From assembly GCF_000274605.1 (NCBI RefSeq), contig NZ_AKNV01000006.1:1-64000 (forward strand): a stretch of DNA of 64,000 bases, written 5' to 3'. The translations under genes and the position numbers were made by a program. Shown here in pieces: positions 53,108 to 63,866 of the stretch. Numbering within the stretch: the stretch's first letter is position 1; each line of letters begins with the position of its first letter. The notes under the pieces are model-generated. The model made no database searches. It worked only from the letters and a program-made list of their open reading frames with translations, and was not told the origin of the DNA. This DNA is from Helicobacter pylori NQ4053. GTDB taxonomy: Bacteria > Campylobacterota > Campylobacteria > Campylobacterales > Helicobacteraceae.

Positions 53108-55918
53108 TTAAACCAATTTAGGCAAACTCAAATGGCGTTTGAAATACGCCAAGATCACAAGAATAAAAGGTATCGCTACCAAAAAGTATAAGAAAGTGGG
53201 GATAGGTAAGGGATCGCCTGCGGCATAGCTGTGCAAGCCAGAAAGGTAGTAATTCACGCCAAAATAAGTCATTAAAACCGAATAAAACCCTAGAACGCTG
53301 CTGCTCGCTAAAATAAAGGGCCAATTGTGAGAGCCTAAAAAACGCAAATGCAAGATTAAAGCATAGACGCAAATAGAAATCAATGCCCAAGTTTCTTTAG
53401 GGTCCCACCCCCAATAGCGCCCCCAAGATTCGTTCGCCCACACCCCGCCTAAGAAATTCCCGGCTGTGAGCATGAACAGGCCTAAAATCATGCTCATTTC
53501 ATTGATAGCGCTAATGGAGAGAATGGTTTTGTCCAAATTGAAACGCCCTTGTTTGCGCAAAATAAACAAAACCAAGCTCAAAATCCCTAGCACAAAACAC
53601 AAGCCCAAAAAGCCATAACTAGCGGTGATGACAGAGACATGGATATTGAGCCAATAGGATTTTAACACCGGCACTAAAGGACCGATTTGAGGGTCCATAA
53701 AGCCTAAATGAGCCACAAAGAGCGCGATACCGGCTAAAAAGCTAGAAGCCGATAGCGCGAGTTTGGAGCGTAAAACAAACCCTGCGACAACAGAAGCCCA
53801 TGCGATATAAAGCATGGACTCATAAGCGTTGCTCCAAGGCGAATGCCCGCTCACATACCAACGCAAGATTAGCCCCACAGAATGAGCGATCGCGCAAAGC
53901 AAGATAGCCATATAAAGGATTTTAGTGAGCCAAATATTTGGAATCGTGTTTTTAACCAGAGAGGTGATCACAACGATAAAAAGCAATAACCCAAGAAAGA
54001 TATAAGGCAAGGTCAGGCTGTTAAAAAAATTGGTGTGGTTTAAAAAAATTTCAGAATCCACTTTTGAAGAAGATAAATAGAGGTTTTTGGCATGTTCTTG
54101 CTGATAGACGCTTAAATCTTTTAGGGTTTTTCCTACTTTATCCCATTGATTGGTTTTCAAAGCGTCATCAAACCCGCTAAAAATATTTTTTAAAAACTCC
54201 GTTGCCACGCTTGAAATTTCTTTATTGGGGCTGTTGATCGCTTCAATGGGCGAGAGCCAAGCGGTGGTTTTATCGCTAGGGAAAATGCGTAAAAATTGAG
54301 CGCTAAAAAGCGTATAGACTAAGTTGATCCGTTCATCTACTTTTAGCGCGTCTTTATCCAACTCGTTGTGCGCATTAGGGGATTTTTGATTGGCTTCTTC
54401 AACCAAATTTTTTAATTTATACCCACGGCTATCAAACGCATCTCTAAAAGCGATACGGCTTTCGTCTAAAGGCGTGCCAATAAGCTTCCTTAAGGCTTTA
54501 TTGGAAGTGTAAATCATCTTAATACTGCGCCAATCGTTAGGGAAAAACATGATCCCTAAAAGCACCTGCATGGCGTTTAGCCCTTGAAAATCATCTTTTC
54601 TTAAAATCTTATGGATGTATTCAATGCTGATGGTATCAAGGGGTTTGATACGCCCGTCAAAATCCTGGACTTGAAGCCTTTGAAAGGCTTTTAAGTGGTC
54701 TTTGGAATACTCTCTTAAACGTTTCAAACGCTCTAAAATCGCACTTTTAGAATCTTCTTTATTGGCGGGATTTTCTACGCTTTGTCGCTCAATTTTAGCG
54801 CTTTTGCCCCCATGCATGTCAATTTGGCCTTCATTGGCGAACGAAGAAGCAAAAGGGCTGATTAGAATTAAAGCGAATAAGAAAGTAGCAGCTTGTTGGG
54901 ATTTTAAAAAGCGTGAAAGCTTTAAAAAACGCCCGTTTTTATCCAAAAGCAACCACAAAGCCCCCAAAATAAGCATCGCATACCCTAAATAAGTGGGGAT
55001 TTTACCCGGGTCTTTATTGACAGAAAGGATCGTGCCTTTTTCATCCATGTCATAAGAAGATTGGAAAAAGCGATAACCTTCATAATCTAAAACATGGTTC
55101 ATGAAAATCCTATAAGGTTTGATTAAAGTGTTATCCAATTTCAAAACTTCCACTTCTGAAGCGTAAGATGAAGGACTCATAGAGCCGGCGTAACGCTCTA
55201 ATTCAAAACGCTTCAGCTTGATTTGAAAGGGCAATTCAATGTAAGCGGATCCAAAACTTAAAGAGAGCTTGTCGTCTTTAAACGTCTCGCTTTCTTCTAT
55301 GCCTTCATTCCTGTTGTTTTTAATGAGGTTGAATTTGTGGCTCACGCCGTTATAGGTCGCTTTTAACACTAAAATAGTAGCGTCATCTTTTTTAATGGCG
55401 TTTTGCTTGTAGATCTCTAAAGGTTCTAAAATTAAAGGCTTGTGATCTAAAGTGGCATGAATGGGTTTTAATCGTTTGGAATAATAAAAGGTTAAAGGCG
55501 TTTTTAAAGAAAGTTTGGTGGTGTCATTAAGAGTGATATTAAGGTAAGTGTCCGTGCTTTCAAAAGAGCTTTGCGCGCTATTTTCTCGCACATGCATAAG
55601 CCCTTCTACGCCAAAAAAGCGCGTGATGGCTGCCCCCAAAATGATTAAAATCAAGGAGCTGTGGAAAAAAAGGCTGGCGTATCTTTTGCGCTCCAAAGCT
55701 TTAGATTTAATGAATGTGCCTATTAAAACCACCAACAAATACGCATGCAAGAAATTAAACCAAGGGGTGTTATACACAATCGCCTTACTCGCACTCGTGC
55801 CGTAATCGTTTTCTATAAAAGTGGCTATCGCGCACGCTAAGGCATAGAGCGCGATTAAAGGGATAGCGACCCAAAAAGAAGCCAACAAAAAATAAATCAA
55901 GCTCTTAAGGCTTTTCAT
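53108..55918 (-). CDS. ccsBA: cytochrome c synthetase CcsBA (System II)
   Basis: 936 aa, fused ResB (CcsB) and CcsA. The N-terminal half has several TM helices and a large periplasmic domain; the C-terminal half has the haem-handling WWD motif WGRYWGWDPKETW plus conserved His residues in TM flanks (GHSPWSNAYESM). It exports haem and attaches it to CXXCH apocytochromes in the periplasm. Corresponds to HP0378. Directly downstream of the thioredoxin-like gene. Confidence 0.95.
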   Translation of the reverse strand: MKSLKSLIYFLLASFWVAIPLIALYALACAIATFIENDYGTSASKAIVYNTPWFNFLHAYLLVVLIGTFIKSKALERKRYASLFFHSSLILIILGAAITRFFGVEGLMHVRENSAQSSFESTDTYLNITLNDTTKLSLKTPLTFYYSKRLKPIHATLDHKPLILEPLEIYKQNAIKKDDATILVLKATYNGVSHKFNLIKNNRNEGIEESETFKDDKLSLSFGSAYIELPFQIKLKRFELERYAGSMSPSSYASEVEVLKLDNTLIKPYRIFMNHVLDYEGYRFFQSSYDMDEKGTILSVNKDPGKIPTYLGYAMLILGALWLLLDKNGRFLKLSRFLKSQQAATFLFALILISPFASSFANEGQIDMHGGKSAKIERQSVENPANKEDSKSAILERLKRLREYSKDHLKAFQRLQVQDFDGRIKPLDTISIEYIHKILRKDDFQGLNAMQVLLGIMFFPNDWRSIKMIYTSNKALRKLIGTPLDESRIAFRDAFDSRGYKLKNLVEEANQKSPNAHNELDKDALKVDERINLVYTLFSAQFLRIFPSDKTTAWLSPIEAINSPNKEISSVATEFLKNIFSGFDDALKTNQWDKVGKTLKDLSVYQQEHAKNLYLSSSKVDSEIFLNHTNFFNSLTLPYIFLGLLLFIVVITSLVKNTIPNIWLTKILYMAILLCAIAHSVGLILRWYVSGHSPWSNAYESMLYIAWASVVAGFVLRSKLALSASSFLAGIALFVAHLGFMDPQIGPLVPVLKSYWLNIHVSVITASYGFLGLCFVLGILSLVLFILRKQGRFNLDKTILSISAINEMSMILGLFMLTAGNFLGGVWANESWGRYWGWDPKETWALISICVYALILHLRFLGSHNWPFILASSSVLGFYSVLMTYFGVNYYLSGLHSYAAGDPLPIPTFLYFLVAIPFILVILAYFKRHLSLPKLV

Positions 55919-55926
55919 GCATTTTC

Positions 55927-56598
55927 CTAACTGGATTTGTTTTTAGAAAGGTTGGTTTTATACTTGATGTAAGCCTTTAATTTTTTAGTGAGATCCTCAT
56001 CGTTTTTCGTGTCTTGATACTTCCCATCGCCGATAAATTCTAACACCGCTAAAAATTGCGTAGAGGGCATATAGCCGGGCAATTCATAGATGGTTTTGCC
56101 GGTTTTATCGGATAAAACAATCGTAGGGGTGGATTGGACGGCATAAATTTGCGCTAATTCTTCTGTAGACATTTTGATTTCTTTTTCATCATTTTTATCC
56201 TTATCGCCGACTTTAAAATCATGCTCTTTAGAATAGCTGATATTGACATAGTAAGCGCTAAAATGCTCTTTAATATAGTCGTGCAATTCTTTGACATTTT
56301 TGAGATCTTTTTTAAACCTTTCGCAATAGGAGCAACCATTACGCCCAAAAACTAAAAGCATGTATTTGTCATTGGGGCTAATAGACTTATTGTCTAAAAA
56401 AACATCTTCTAAACCGGCGTAACTCTTTTTGTCTATATTGTCTCGCTCATCGTTCAATTCTTTGGAGCTTTGAGAGCCAGAGCTTAAAAGATTTTCATCT
56501 AACTTTTCTTTATTGTTGGATTTGCAAGCGCTTAAAAACAGCGAAATCAATAGCAACACGCTTAAAAATTTCTTAGAAACATAAGAAAGTGAAAACAT
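55927..56598 (-). CDS. thioredoxin-fold lipoprotein for cytochrome c maturation
   Basis: 223 aa. Lipoprotein signal with lipobox LSAC at residues 22-25 (Cys25 lipidated). Thioredoxin-like domain with CSYC at 89-92 and the cis-Pro segment VQSTPTIVLSD. HP0377, its counterpart, is described as reducing apocytochrome c and also as isomerase-like. Being 8 bases upstream of ccsBA supports the maturation role. Confidence 0.9.
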   Translation of the reverse strand: MFSLSYVSKKFLSVLLLISLFLSACKSNNKEKLDENLLSSGSQSSKELNDERDNIDKKSYAGLEDVFLDNKSISPNDKYMLLVFGRNGCSYCERFKKDLKNVKELHDYIKEHFSAYYVNISYSKEHDFKVGDKDKNDEKEIKMSTEELAQIYAVQSTPTIVLSDKTGKTIYELPGYMPSTQFLAVLEFIGDGKYQDTKNDEDLTKKLKAYIKYKTNLSKNKSS

Positions 56599-56671
56599 GG
56601 AATAACCTTTATTGTTTAATAGATTTGGAAACTTGGTATTTTACTATAATAATCGCTTTTTTATGCAGATT

Positions 56672-57679
56672 TCACTCACTTTTAAGGTTTTTCACTAATT
56701 CAATGATAAATTTTGCGAACTCTATGGAATCGTTTAAGCATGGGCAAACTAAATATTCTTTAACCGCCAAGCGCTCTGCCATTAAGCGGTATTGCATGTC
56801 TAGTTCATAAAGCGTTTCAGAATTATCAATCGTGAAAGCCAAAGGGTAGATAATGATATGAGACTTGCGGTGCTTTTCTATCAACTCTTCAGTGCTTGGC
56901 TCTAGCCATTTCATAGGCCCTAGTTTGGATTGATAAGAGAGTAAAACCTCTTTAAAAGGAATATTTTTTTGTTGCATCAACTCTTTTAGTAAGCTCACAT
57001 GGTGTTCGCATTCTTGCTGGTAAGTATCGCCGGCATCAACAATGCTTTTAGGTAAGCCATGGACGGAAAAGATTAAGACAAAATCCTGGCTTTTGCGGTT
57101 GTTTAGGGTGCTTGAAATCGTGTTTAAAATGATTTCATTAAGCTTTTTGTCAGCATAAAAGCGCTCTATCACTCGCACTTTGGGGCGGAAAGTTTCTAAG
57201 GATTTTAGGGCGTTAAAAGCGTCATTGAAACTAGAAAGGGTGGTGGTGCTAGAATATTGCGGATACATGGAAAAAAACACCAAGCTTTCTACCTCTTTTA
57301 AGGCTAAATCTTGTAAGACCATAGACGCATAAGGGGGGGTATAACGCATCGCATAAGTGTAAAAGCGAGAAGGATCCAATTCGTTCAAGCGCTCTGTAAG
57401 GGCGAATGTGATAGGCGTTAAAGGGGATTTGCCTCCTAATTTTTCATAGATTTTTTTGGATTTTTCTATGCGGCTATTGACGATCATTTTACCCACCATT
57501 TTACGCATGAAATTATTTTTAATGGTAAGGATAAAGGGGTCATCAAACATGTTTTTTAAAAACACCCCCACTTCATAAAGGCTGTTAGGCCCTCCCATAT
57601 TCAAAAGAACGACTGCTTCTTTAGGGGATTTTGTGGCGTTATTTTCTAAATTATTAAGCTTTTCATTGATTAAATTCAT
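56672..57679 (-). CDS. hemH: ferrochelatase
   Basis: 335 aa. [15 protein letters not shown] opening, the metal-site segment [30 protein letters not shown] and the late [18 protein letters not shown] with the second metal ligand. Inserts Fe2+ into protoporphyrin IX. It sits next to the cytochrome c genes, a sensible haem-supply context. Corresponds to HP0376. Confidence 0.95.
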   Translation of the reverse strand: MNLINEKLNNLENNATKSPKEAVVLLNMGGPNSLYEVGVFLKNMFDDPFILTIKNNFMRKMVGKMIVNSRIEKSKKIYEKLGGKSPLTPITFALTERLNELDPSRFYTYAMRYTPPYASMVLQDLALKEVESLVFFSMYPQYSSTTTLSSFNDAFNALKSLETFRPKVRVIERFYADKKLNEIILNTISSTLNNRKSQDFVLIFSVHGLPKSIVDAGDTYQQECEHHVSLLKELMQQKNIPFKEVLLSYQSKLGPMKWLEPSTEELIEKHRKSHIIIYPLAFTIDNSETLYELDMQYRLMAERLAVKEYLVCPCLNDSIEFAKFIIELVKNLKSE

Positions 57680-57734
57680 TAGTGCATGCTAAAATAAAAC
57701 GATTAATAAAAAATAAATCGTTAGAAAGAAGTTA

Positions 57735-58166
57735 ATGTTAGAGATGAGTTTGCAAGCATTAAATACACAAGATTCTTCTGTGATGGCTCAATCCTTGCTT
57801 ATCCATGCCTTTTTTGCCGCCTTGCTTGCCCTAGCCTTTATGATCAATCTTTACACCCTTTTTAAAGAAAAGAATTTCATCCAATTGAACAAAAAAATCT
57901 ATCTTGTCATGCCAGCGATTTACATTCTTTTAAGCATCGCTCTTTTGAGCGGGATTTTTATTTGGGCGATGCAGCAATTTGAATTTTCTTTTAGCGCTGT
58001 TATCATGCTTTTAGGGCTGTTGTTGATGCTTATAGCAGAAATCAAACGCCATAAAAGCGTGAAATTCGCTATCACTAAAAAAGAAAGGATGGAAGCGTAT
58101 ATTAAAAAGGCTAAAATCCTGTATTTTTTAGAAACGATTCTTATTGTTGTGTTAATGGGCCTTTGA
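57735..58166 (+). CDS. conserved four-helix membrane protein
   Basis: 143 aa with about four hydrophobic spans and a Lys-rich cytoplasmic loop before the last one. No known family is recognised. Its TGA is followed at once by the rsmE ATG, so the pair is co-translated. A second ATG three codons in is also possible. Corresponds to HP0375. Confidence 0.65.
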   Translation: MLEMSLQALNTQDSSVMAQSLLIHAFFAALLALAFMINLYTLFKEKNFIQLNKKIYLVMPAIYILLSIALLSGIFIWAMQQFEFSFSAVIMLLGLLLMLIAEIKRHKSVKFAITKKERMEAYIKKAKILYFLETILIVVLMGL

Positions 58167-58847
58167 ATGCGTTTTGTCTACCACCCTTTAGCCAAAGAGC
58201 CTGTTTTAAAAATAGAAGGCGAGAGTTACACGCATTTATACCGATCAAGGCGTATCAAAAGCGCGAGTCGTTTGGATTTAAGGAATTTAAAAGACGGCTT
58301 TTTATACACCTATGAGCATGCAGAAATCGCTAAAAAACACGCCCTTTTAAGGCTAGTGGGCGCGCGATTATTAGAGGTTATGGCCAGTAAAAAAACGCAT
58401 TTGATCTTAAGCGTGATTGAAATCAAAAGCGTTGAAAAAATCCTACCCTTTTTAAACCAGTTAGGCGTGAGCAAGTTGAGTTTGTTCTATGCGGATTTTA
58501 GCCAGCGTAATGAAAAAATAGATAGCGCCAAATTAGAGCGCTTCCAAAAGATTCTGATTAATTCTTGCGAGCAATGCGGCCGCAGTGCTTTAATGGAATT
58601 GGAAGTGTTTTTAAACACTAAAGAGGTATTAAACGCCTACCCTAAGGCGAGCGTTTTGGATTTTAACGGCGAAATCTTACCCGCAAGCGCGGATTTTGAA
58701 AAGGGCGTTATCATAGGGCCTGAAGGGGGCTTTAGCGAACCAGAAAGAGAATATTTTAAAGAGCGTGAAATTTATCGCATCCCGTTAGATATGGTGCTAA
58801 AATCCGAGAGTGCGTGCGTGTTTGTGGCGAGTATCGCGCAAATTTAG
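58167..58847 (+). CDS. rsmE: 16S rRNA m3U1498 methyltransferase
   Basis: 226 aa. An N-terminal PUA-like part (YTHLYRSRRIKSASRLDLRN) is followed by a SPOUT knot with IIGPEGGFSEPEREYF and a final LKSESACVFVAS, the SAM-binding signature of RsmE. Methylates U1498 in 16S rRNA. Corresponds to HP0374. Confidence 0.93.
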   Translation: MRFVYHPLAKEPVLKIEGESYTHLYRSRRIKSASRLDLRNLKDGFLYTYEHAEIAKKHALLRLVGARLLEVMASKKTHLILSVIEIKSVEKILPFLNQLGVSKLSLFYADFSQRNEKIDSAKLERFQKILINSCEQCGRSALMELEVFLNTKEVLNAYPKASVLDFNGEILPASADFEKGVIIGPEGGFSEPEREYFKEREIYRIPLDMVLKSESACVFVASIAQI

Positions 58848-58930
58848 GGGGTATCGCAAAAGTTTTAAAAACAAATTCTAAAAACTTAACTTTTTGCTAA
58901 AAAGCTTCAAGTAAAGCAAAGTTTTAAAAT

Positions 58931-61054
58931 TTAAAATACCCACCCGTAATTAAAAAACACTTTAAAATGACTGCCCCCTTCATTAAGGGTGATAGAATTG
59001 GTATAAGCGCCATCTCTAGAAACGACCCTAGATTTCAACTGGACTAAAGGAACGCTGATGCCTATAGAATATTTGGAATGCTTGTAGCGGTAATTCAACC
59101 CACCGGTCACATTTAAATTACCGCTCCCTTTGTATTGATTCAACAAATAATAGCTGTTGTATAAGCCCCTTAACCCCCCAAACACCCCAAGAGAGGAAGT
59201 GAAAACTTTCTTGGTTAGATTGTTTTTAGGGTTCTTTTCGTTGGTGTAATTGGTGATGAAATCAAACAACACGTCCATTCCCACGCCATAGCTTAATTGC
59301 TGGATTTTTTCGTTATTGGCTTGAGCGTAGTTGTATTTGATGATGCCATAAGAAGACAACCCTAAGTAATCATTAAAGTATTTTTGATAGCCCATTTTAA
59401 GATTAACGCCTAATAGGGGGGCTCCAAAGGGCCGTGAGGTTTTTGAAGTGCGATAGGTAGTGGTGCTAGATTTAGAAGATGAAAGGCTTTGACTGATCGC
59501 GCTAAGCATAGTGGTCGCAAAATCTTGCGTGTTCAAACTGGCGTTTAAATAGTTGGTTTGGCTGCTCAAATTAGTGTAATCCACCGGTAGAGCGTTTTGA
59601 TCAATGAGTTGCTGCCAAACCGCACTGGTAACGCCTATAAGCCCGGCGGGGACTTGAGAGCAATCAGTATAAATGGAATTGGGGTAATTGCTAGGGAAAG
59701 CGGGCTGATTTTTGCCGCCAAAACGAGAGCACACATCATAGGTGTAACCATCCTGATCTTTTACTTCTTTTCCGTTTGTAAATTTTAGTTCTTCTTTCCC
59801 ATTGACTAACTCTTCTTTTCCACCCTCACATTCTTGTATAGCTCCGCCGTTTTCTTGGCACAAACGCACCCTTTGATAAGTCATGTTCCCATTATGGGTA
59901 TAACCTTTAGTGTGGCTAAATTCATGGATAATGTCTCTTAATTCCACAATATCAACTTTGTTCAAAGTTTTACCAAACAATTTTTCAGGATTTAATGCAG
60001 AAGCTTCTATCCCCAGATTACCATCATTATCATCAAGTTCATACCCTAGCCCTACAAACCCTGATTTTAGGATATTCACTTCAAGATTGATCGTTCTTCT
60101 AAACGCATCTATAACGGATTGTGGGGTTAGCACGTATTTTTCATAGATGGGAGCGACACGCCCGTTATTGAAAGGATTCACGCACTTAGGAAAGTCAGAT
60201 CCGCATTCTGATGGGCTGTTAGAAAATTGGAAAGGAGCGTTTAAAACGGCTTCTTCCCACGATTTAGAGTCAAACACCGCAATCATATCCAACATTAAAT
60301 TGGTCAATTCTTCTGCGGTTTGTGGGGTGAAATCTGACACACAATCATGGCAATTACCTTTAAAATTGTTAGTATCGGCGTTTTCATAACTCATCGTTAC
60401 ATTGGTTGTGATCTTGCTGAGCTTTTCAAACAAACTCTGCGTGTTAGCATCAGAAAATTGTGTGGCAGTGGCTTGAAGTTGTTGGTAATTAAAGCTATCA
60501 GCTTGTTCAAATTCTGAATCATTAAACAAGCTTGCAGGCAGAATGATTTGAGAATCCTTAGGGATAGTCTCTATCACGCCTAAATTGACCACCTTGCCTT
60601 GAGCGTCTTTAAAACTCAGTTCAACATTGTTTAAATTGTAAGGCAGAAAGTTTTGTATGGTTACGCTCCCATTAACCATATTCGCATACACAGGGCTTTG
60701 AGAATAAAAAGTTAAGCCATTTTCTATATTGTCCGTGGTGAATAAAGCCGTTGCGTTTTTTAAAATGGTGCTTTGGGGTATGTAGTATTTTCCGTAAGCA
60801 CTTTGTGGGGTGGCTGTATCGCTTTTGTTTTGTTCTTTAGTTTGTGGGTGGGTTAGGGGGTTTTCATAGATTTTTTGGGTGTTTTGGGTGTTTTGGGTTA
60901 TTGTTTGTTCTTTAGTTTGCGTTCCTTCTAATAACCCGGTTTCAAACCCGGCTTCTATAAAAAAGCCGTCTTTTTGGTTTTTTTGAAAGGCTTCTAAAGG
61001 GTTGAATAAGCCGATTAAGGACAAACAAATCGTTCTGCTAACGAGTTTTAGCAT
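58931..61054 (-). CDS. homC: Hom-family outer membrane protein (HomC-like)
   Basis: 707 aa. Signal peptide ends near FNPLEAF, followed by the Hop/Hom-type N-terminal motif DGFFIEAGFETGLLEG. A Gln/Thr-rich variable segment (QNTQNTQKI) and many Asn-rich surface regions follow. The end is a porin-like beta domain (YKHSKYSIGISVPL) with terminal Phe and alternating aromatics (FNYGWVF). Cys pairs suggest disulfide loops. No simple repeat phase switch is seen at the start, so it should be ON. Corresponds to HP0373. Confidence 0.9.
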   Translation of the reverse strand: MLKLVSRTICLSLIGLFNPLEAFQKNQKDGFFIEAGFETGLLEGTQTKEQTITQNTQNTQKIYENPLTHPQTKEQNKSDTATPQSAYGKYYIPQSTILKNATALFTTDNIENGLTFYSQSPVYANMVNGSVTIQNFLPYNLNNVELSFKDAQGKVVNLGVIETIPKDSQIILPASLFNDSEFEQADSFNYQQLQATATQFSDANTQSLFEKLSKITTNVTMSYENADTNNFKGNCHDCVSDFTPQTAEELTNLMLDMIAVFDSKSWEEAVLNAPFQFSNSPSECGSDFPKCVNPFNNGRVAPIYEKYVLTPQSVIDAFRRTINLEVNILKSGFVGLGYELDDNDGNLGIEASALNPEKLFGKTLNKVDIVELRDIIHEFSHTKGYTHNGNMTYQRVRLCQENGGAIQECEGGKEELVNGKEELKFTNGKEVKDQDGYTYDVCSRFGGKNQPAFPSNYPNSIYTDCSQVPAGLIGVTSAVWQQLIDQNALPVDYTNLSSQTNYLNASLNTQDFATTMLSAISQSLSSSKSSTTTYRTSKTSRPFGAPLLGVNLKMGYQKYFNDYLGLSSYGIIKYNYAQANNEKIQQLSYGVGMDVLFDFITNYTNEKNPKNNLTKKVFTSSLGVFGGLRGLYNSYYLLNQYKGSGNLNVTGGLNYRYKHSKYSIGISVPLVQLKSRVVSRDGAYTNSITLNEGGSHFKVFFNYGWVF

Positions 61055-61123
61055 GGTAATTTCCTAAATGGTTTAGCGTTTTGCTCTCAAAGAGTGTGTA
61101 ACTCAATCAAACTGAATTTTCGT

Positions 61124-61129
61124 ATTATA
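61124..61129 (-). promoter_or_regulatory. -10 box of homC
   Basis: Perfect TATAAT on the minus strand, 70 bases before the homC ATG, giving a leader of about 60 nt. No poly-T or poly-A tract long enough for promoter phase variation is next to it. Confidence 0.5.
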
Positions 61130-61213
61130 ATATATTTTTGAGAAATTGCGGTATTGTTTGTATTTAAAAATAAACAACGCTCACAAGGATAAGTGCTTTT
61201 ATCTTTCTTCAAA

Positions 61214-61780
61214 TCACTTTAAAATTTTAGGCAAAGTGATACCCACTTGCCCTTGATACTTACCGCCTCTGTCTTTATAGCTTTGCTCGCACATTTCATC
61301 GCCTTGTAAAAACACCACTTGCGCGATCCCCTCATTGGCATAGACTTTAGCCGGTAAATTGGTGGTGTTAGAAATTTCAATCGTGATATAGCCTTCAAAT
61401 TCCGGCTCAAAAGGCGTAACATTCACAATGATCCCACACCTAGCGTAAGTGCTTTTGCCTAAACAAATCGCTAAGGTGTCTTTAGGCATTTTAAAATACT
61501 CTATCGTATGGGCTAGGGCGAACGCGTTAGCGGGCAAGATAAAATACCCTTCTTTACTCGCATCAATTTTAGTCGCGTTGTTAGGGTCAAAGTTTTTAGG
61601 GTCAATTAAAGCGTTTTTGTTATCAAAGAGCATGAACTCACTCCCCACTCTAATATCATACCCGTAACTGCTCAAACCATAGCTGATCACATTCTTACCG
61701 ACTTGCTTTTCGCAAAAAGGGCTAATCATGCCATGCTCTAAACTCATTTTTTTAATCCAAGAATCCGCTTTTAATCCCAT
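61214..61780 (-). CDS. dcd: dCTP deaminase
   Basis: 188 aa from the ATG at 61780 (AAAGG upstream); a GTG two codons earlier could extend it by 2 residues. Family segments: [11 protein letters not shown], the nucleotide-binding [12 protein letters not shown] and the catalytic-Glu region [15 protein letters not shown]. Gives dUTP for dTMP synthesis. Corresponds to HP0372. Confidence 0.95.
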   Translation of the reverse strand: MGLKADSWIKKMSLEHGMISPFCEKQVGKNVISYGLSSYGYDIRVGSEFMLFDNKNALIDPKNFDPNNATKIDASKEGYFILPANAFALAHTIEYFKMPKDTLAICLGKSTYARCGIIVNVTPFEPEFEGYITIEISNTTNLPAKVYANEGIAQVVFLQGDEMCEQSYKDRGGKYQGQVGITLPKILK

Positions 61781-61909
61781 ACGCACAAAGCCTTTAAAGT
61801 TTGTTAATAATTATGTTATTATAACAATAATTTTTTGCTAAAAACGCTTATGGTTAGTAAGATGATGTGTTTGTGGCATATTTTAAAATAATATAAGGAA
61901 TAGATCGTT

Positions 61910-62392
61910 ATGAACCTTTCTGAAATTGAAGAGTTGATCAAAGAATTTAAAGCTTCTGATTTAGGGCATTTGAAATTAAAGCATGAGCATTTTGAATTGG
62001 TTTTGGATAAAGAATCCGCTTATGCGAAAAAAAATGCGCTAAATCCCGCTCATTCTCAAGCCTCCATCCAAGCCCCCATCATGGTAGAAGCGAGCATGCC
62101 AAGCGCTCAAACCCCTGTGCCTATGGTATGCACCCCTATTGTGGATAAAAAAGAAGATTTCGTGCTTTCGCCTATGGTAGGCACTTTTTATCATGCGCCC
62201 TCCCCTGGGGCTGAGCCTTATGTCAAAGCCGGCGATACGCTTAAAAAAGGGCAAATCGTGGGCATTGTAGAAGCGATGAAAATCATGAATGAAATTGAAG
62301 TGGAATACCCTTGCAAGGTGGTTTCTGTTGAAGTGGGAGACGCTCAACCGGTAGAATACGGCACGAAACTCATCAAAGTTGAAAAGCTTTAA
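61910..62392 (+). CDS. accB: acetyl-CoA carboxylase biotin carboxyl carrier protein
   Basis: 160 aa. Short N-terminal domain, an Ala/Pro-rich linker (about 50-80) and the biotinyl domain with the biotin-accepting K124 in VEAMKIMNE. The carrier half of acetyl-CoA carboxylase for fatty acid synthesis. Five bases before accC. Corresponds to HP0371. Confidence 0.96.
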   Translation: MNLSEIEELIKEFKASDLGHLKLKHEHFELVLDKESAYAKKNALNPAHSQASIQAPIMVEASMPSAQTPVPMVCTPIVDKKEDFVLSPMVGTFYHAPSPGAEPYVKAGDTLKKGQIVGIVEAMKIMNEIEVEYPCKVVSVEVGDAQPVEYGTKLIKVEKL

Positions 62393-62397
62393 AATCC

Positions 62398-63774
62398 ATG
62401 AACAAAGTGAATAAAGAAAATAAAAAGGTAGAAAAAAAAGAGCTTTCACGCATTTTGATCGCTAATAGAGGCGAGATCGCTTTAAGAGCGATCCAAACCA
62501 TTCAAGAAATGGGTAAAGAATCCATAGCGATTTATTCGATCGCTGATAAGGACGCCCACTACCTCAATACGGCTAACGCAAAAGTGTGTATAGGTGGGGC
62601 CAAATCCAGCGAGAGTTATTTGAATATCCCTGCGATCATTAGTGCAGCAGAATTGTTTGAAGCGGATGCGATTTTCCCCGGGTATGGGTTTTTGAGTGAA
62701 AATCAGAATTTTGTAGAGATTTGCTCGCACCATTCTTTAGAATTTATTGGTCCGAGCGCAAAAGTCATGGCTTTAATGAGCGACAAATCCAAAGCCAAAA
62801 GCGTGATGAAAGAAGCCGGCATGCCTGTGATTGAGGGCAGTGAAGGGTTGCTTAAAAGCTATCAAGAAGCTGAAGAAATCGCTGATAAAATCGGCTACCC
62901 TGTCATCATTAAAGCGGCCGCTGGTGGGGGCGGAAGGGGGATGCGTGTCGTAGAAGATAAATCCAAGCTTAAAAACCTTTATTTAGCCGCCGAAACGGAA
63001 GCTTTGAGCGCGTTTGGCGATGGGAGCGTGTATTTAGAAAAATTCATCAACAAACCTAAGCACATTGAAGTCCAGATTTTAGCCGATAAGCATGGTAATG
63101 TCATTCATGTGGGCGAAAGGGATTGCTCGGTGCAAAGACGCCAGCAAAAGCTCATTGAAGAAACCCCGGCGGTGGTTTTAGAAGAGGGTGTTCGTGAGCG
63201 TTTGTTAGAAACAGCGATCAAGGCTGCTAAATACATCGGCTATGTGGGGGCGGGGACTTTTGAATTTTTGCTTGATTCTAACATGAAAGATTTTTATTTC
63301 ATGGAGATGAACACTCGTTTGCAAGTGGAGCATACCATTAGCGAAATGGTGAGCGGGTTAAATCTCATTGAGTGGATGATTAAAATCGCTCAAGGCGAAA
63401 AATTGCCCAAGCAAGAAAGCTTTTCTCTCAAAGGGCATGCGATAGAATGCCGAATCACGGCAGAAGATCCTAAAAAATTCTACCCAAGCCCGGGTAAAAT
63501 CACTGAATGGATCGCCCCTGGTGGGGTGAATGTGCGCCTTGATTCGCATGCACATGCTCATTATGTCGTGCCTACGCACTATGATTCTATGATTGGCAAG
63601 CTCATTGTGTGGGGTGAAAACAGAGAAAGAGCGATCGCCAAGATGAAAAGGGCTTTAAGGGAATTTAAAGTAGAAGGCATTAAAACGACCATTCCTTTCC
63701 ACCTTGAGATGCTTGAAAATGCGGATTTCAGGCAAGCAAAAATCCACACGAAATATTTAGAAGAAAATTTTTAA
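62398..63774 (+). CDS. accC: acetyl-CoA carboxylase biotin carboxylase
   Basis: 458 aa, standard length. ATP-grasp fold: RILIANRGEIALRAIQT opening, Gly-rich AAAGGGGRGMRVV lid, ERDCSVQRRQQKLIEE and FLEMNTRLQVEHT-type MEMNTRLQVEHT segment. Carboxylates biotin on AccB. The carboxyltransferase genes accA and accD lie elsewhere. Corresponds to HP0370. Confidence 0.97.
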   Translation: MNKVNKENKKVEKKELSRILIANRGEIALRAIQTIQEMGKESIAIYSIADKDAHYLNTANAKVCIGGAKSSESYLNIPAIISAAELFEADAIFPGYGFLSENQNFVEICSHHSLEFIGPSAKVMALMSDKSKAKSVMKEAGMPVIEGSEGLLKSYQEAEEIADKIGYPVIIKAAAGGGGRGMRVVEDKSKLKNLYLAAETEALSAFGDGSVYLEKFINKPKHIEVQILADKHGNVIHVGERDCSVQRRQQKLIEETPAVVLEEGVRERLLETAIKAAKYIGYVGAGTFEFLLDSNMKDFYFMEMNTRLQVEHTISEMVSGLNLIEWMIKIAQGEKLPKQESFSLKGHAIECRITAEDPKKFYPSPGKITEWIAPGGVNVRLDSHAHAHYVVPTHYDSMIGKLIVWGENRERAIAKMKRALREFKVEGIKTTIPFHLEMLENADFRQAKIHTKYLEENF

Positions 63775-63866
63775 GTTTTAAGGATTTTTTTAAGCATAGT
63801 TTAAGGGTTTTAAGCGATCAGAAAAAGTCAGCATTAAGTTTTGTAGTTTTATAGTAAAGTTTTTTC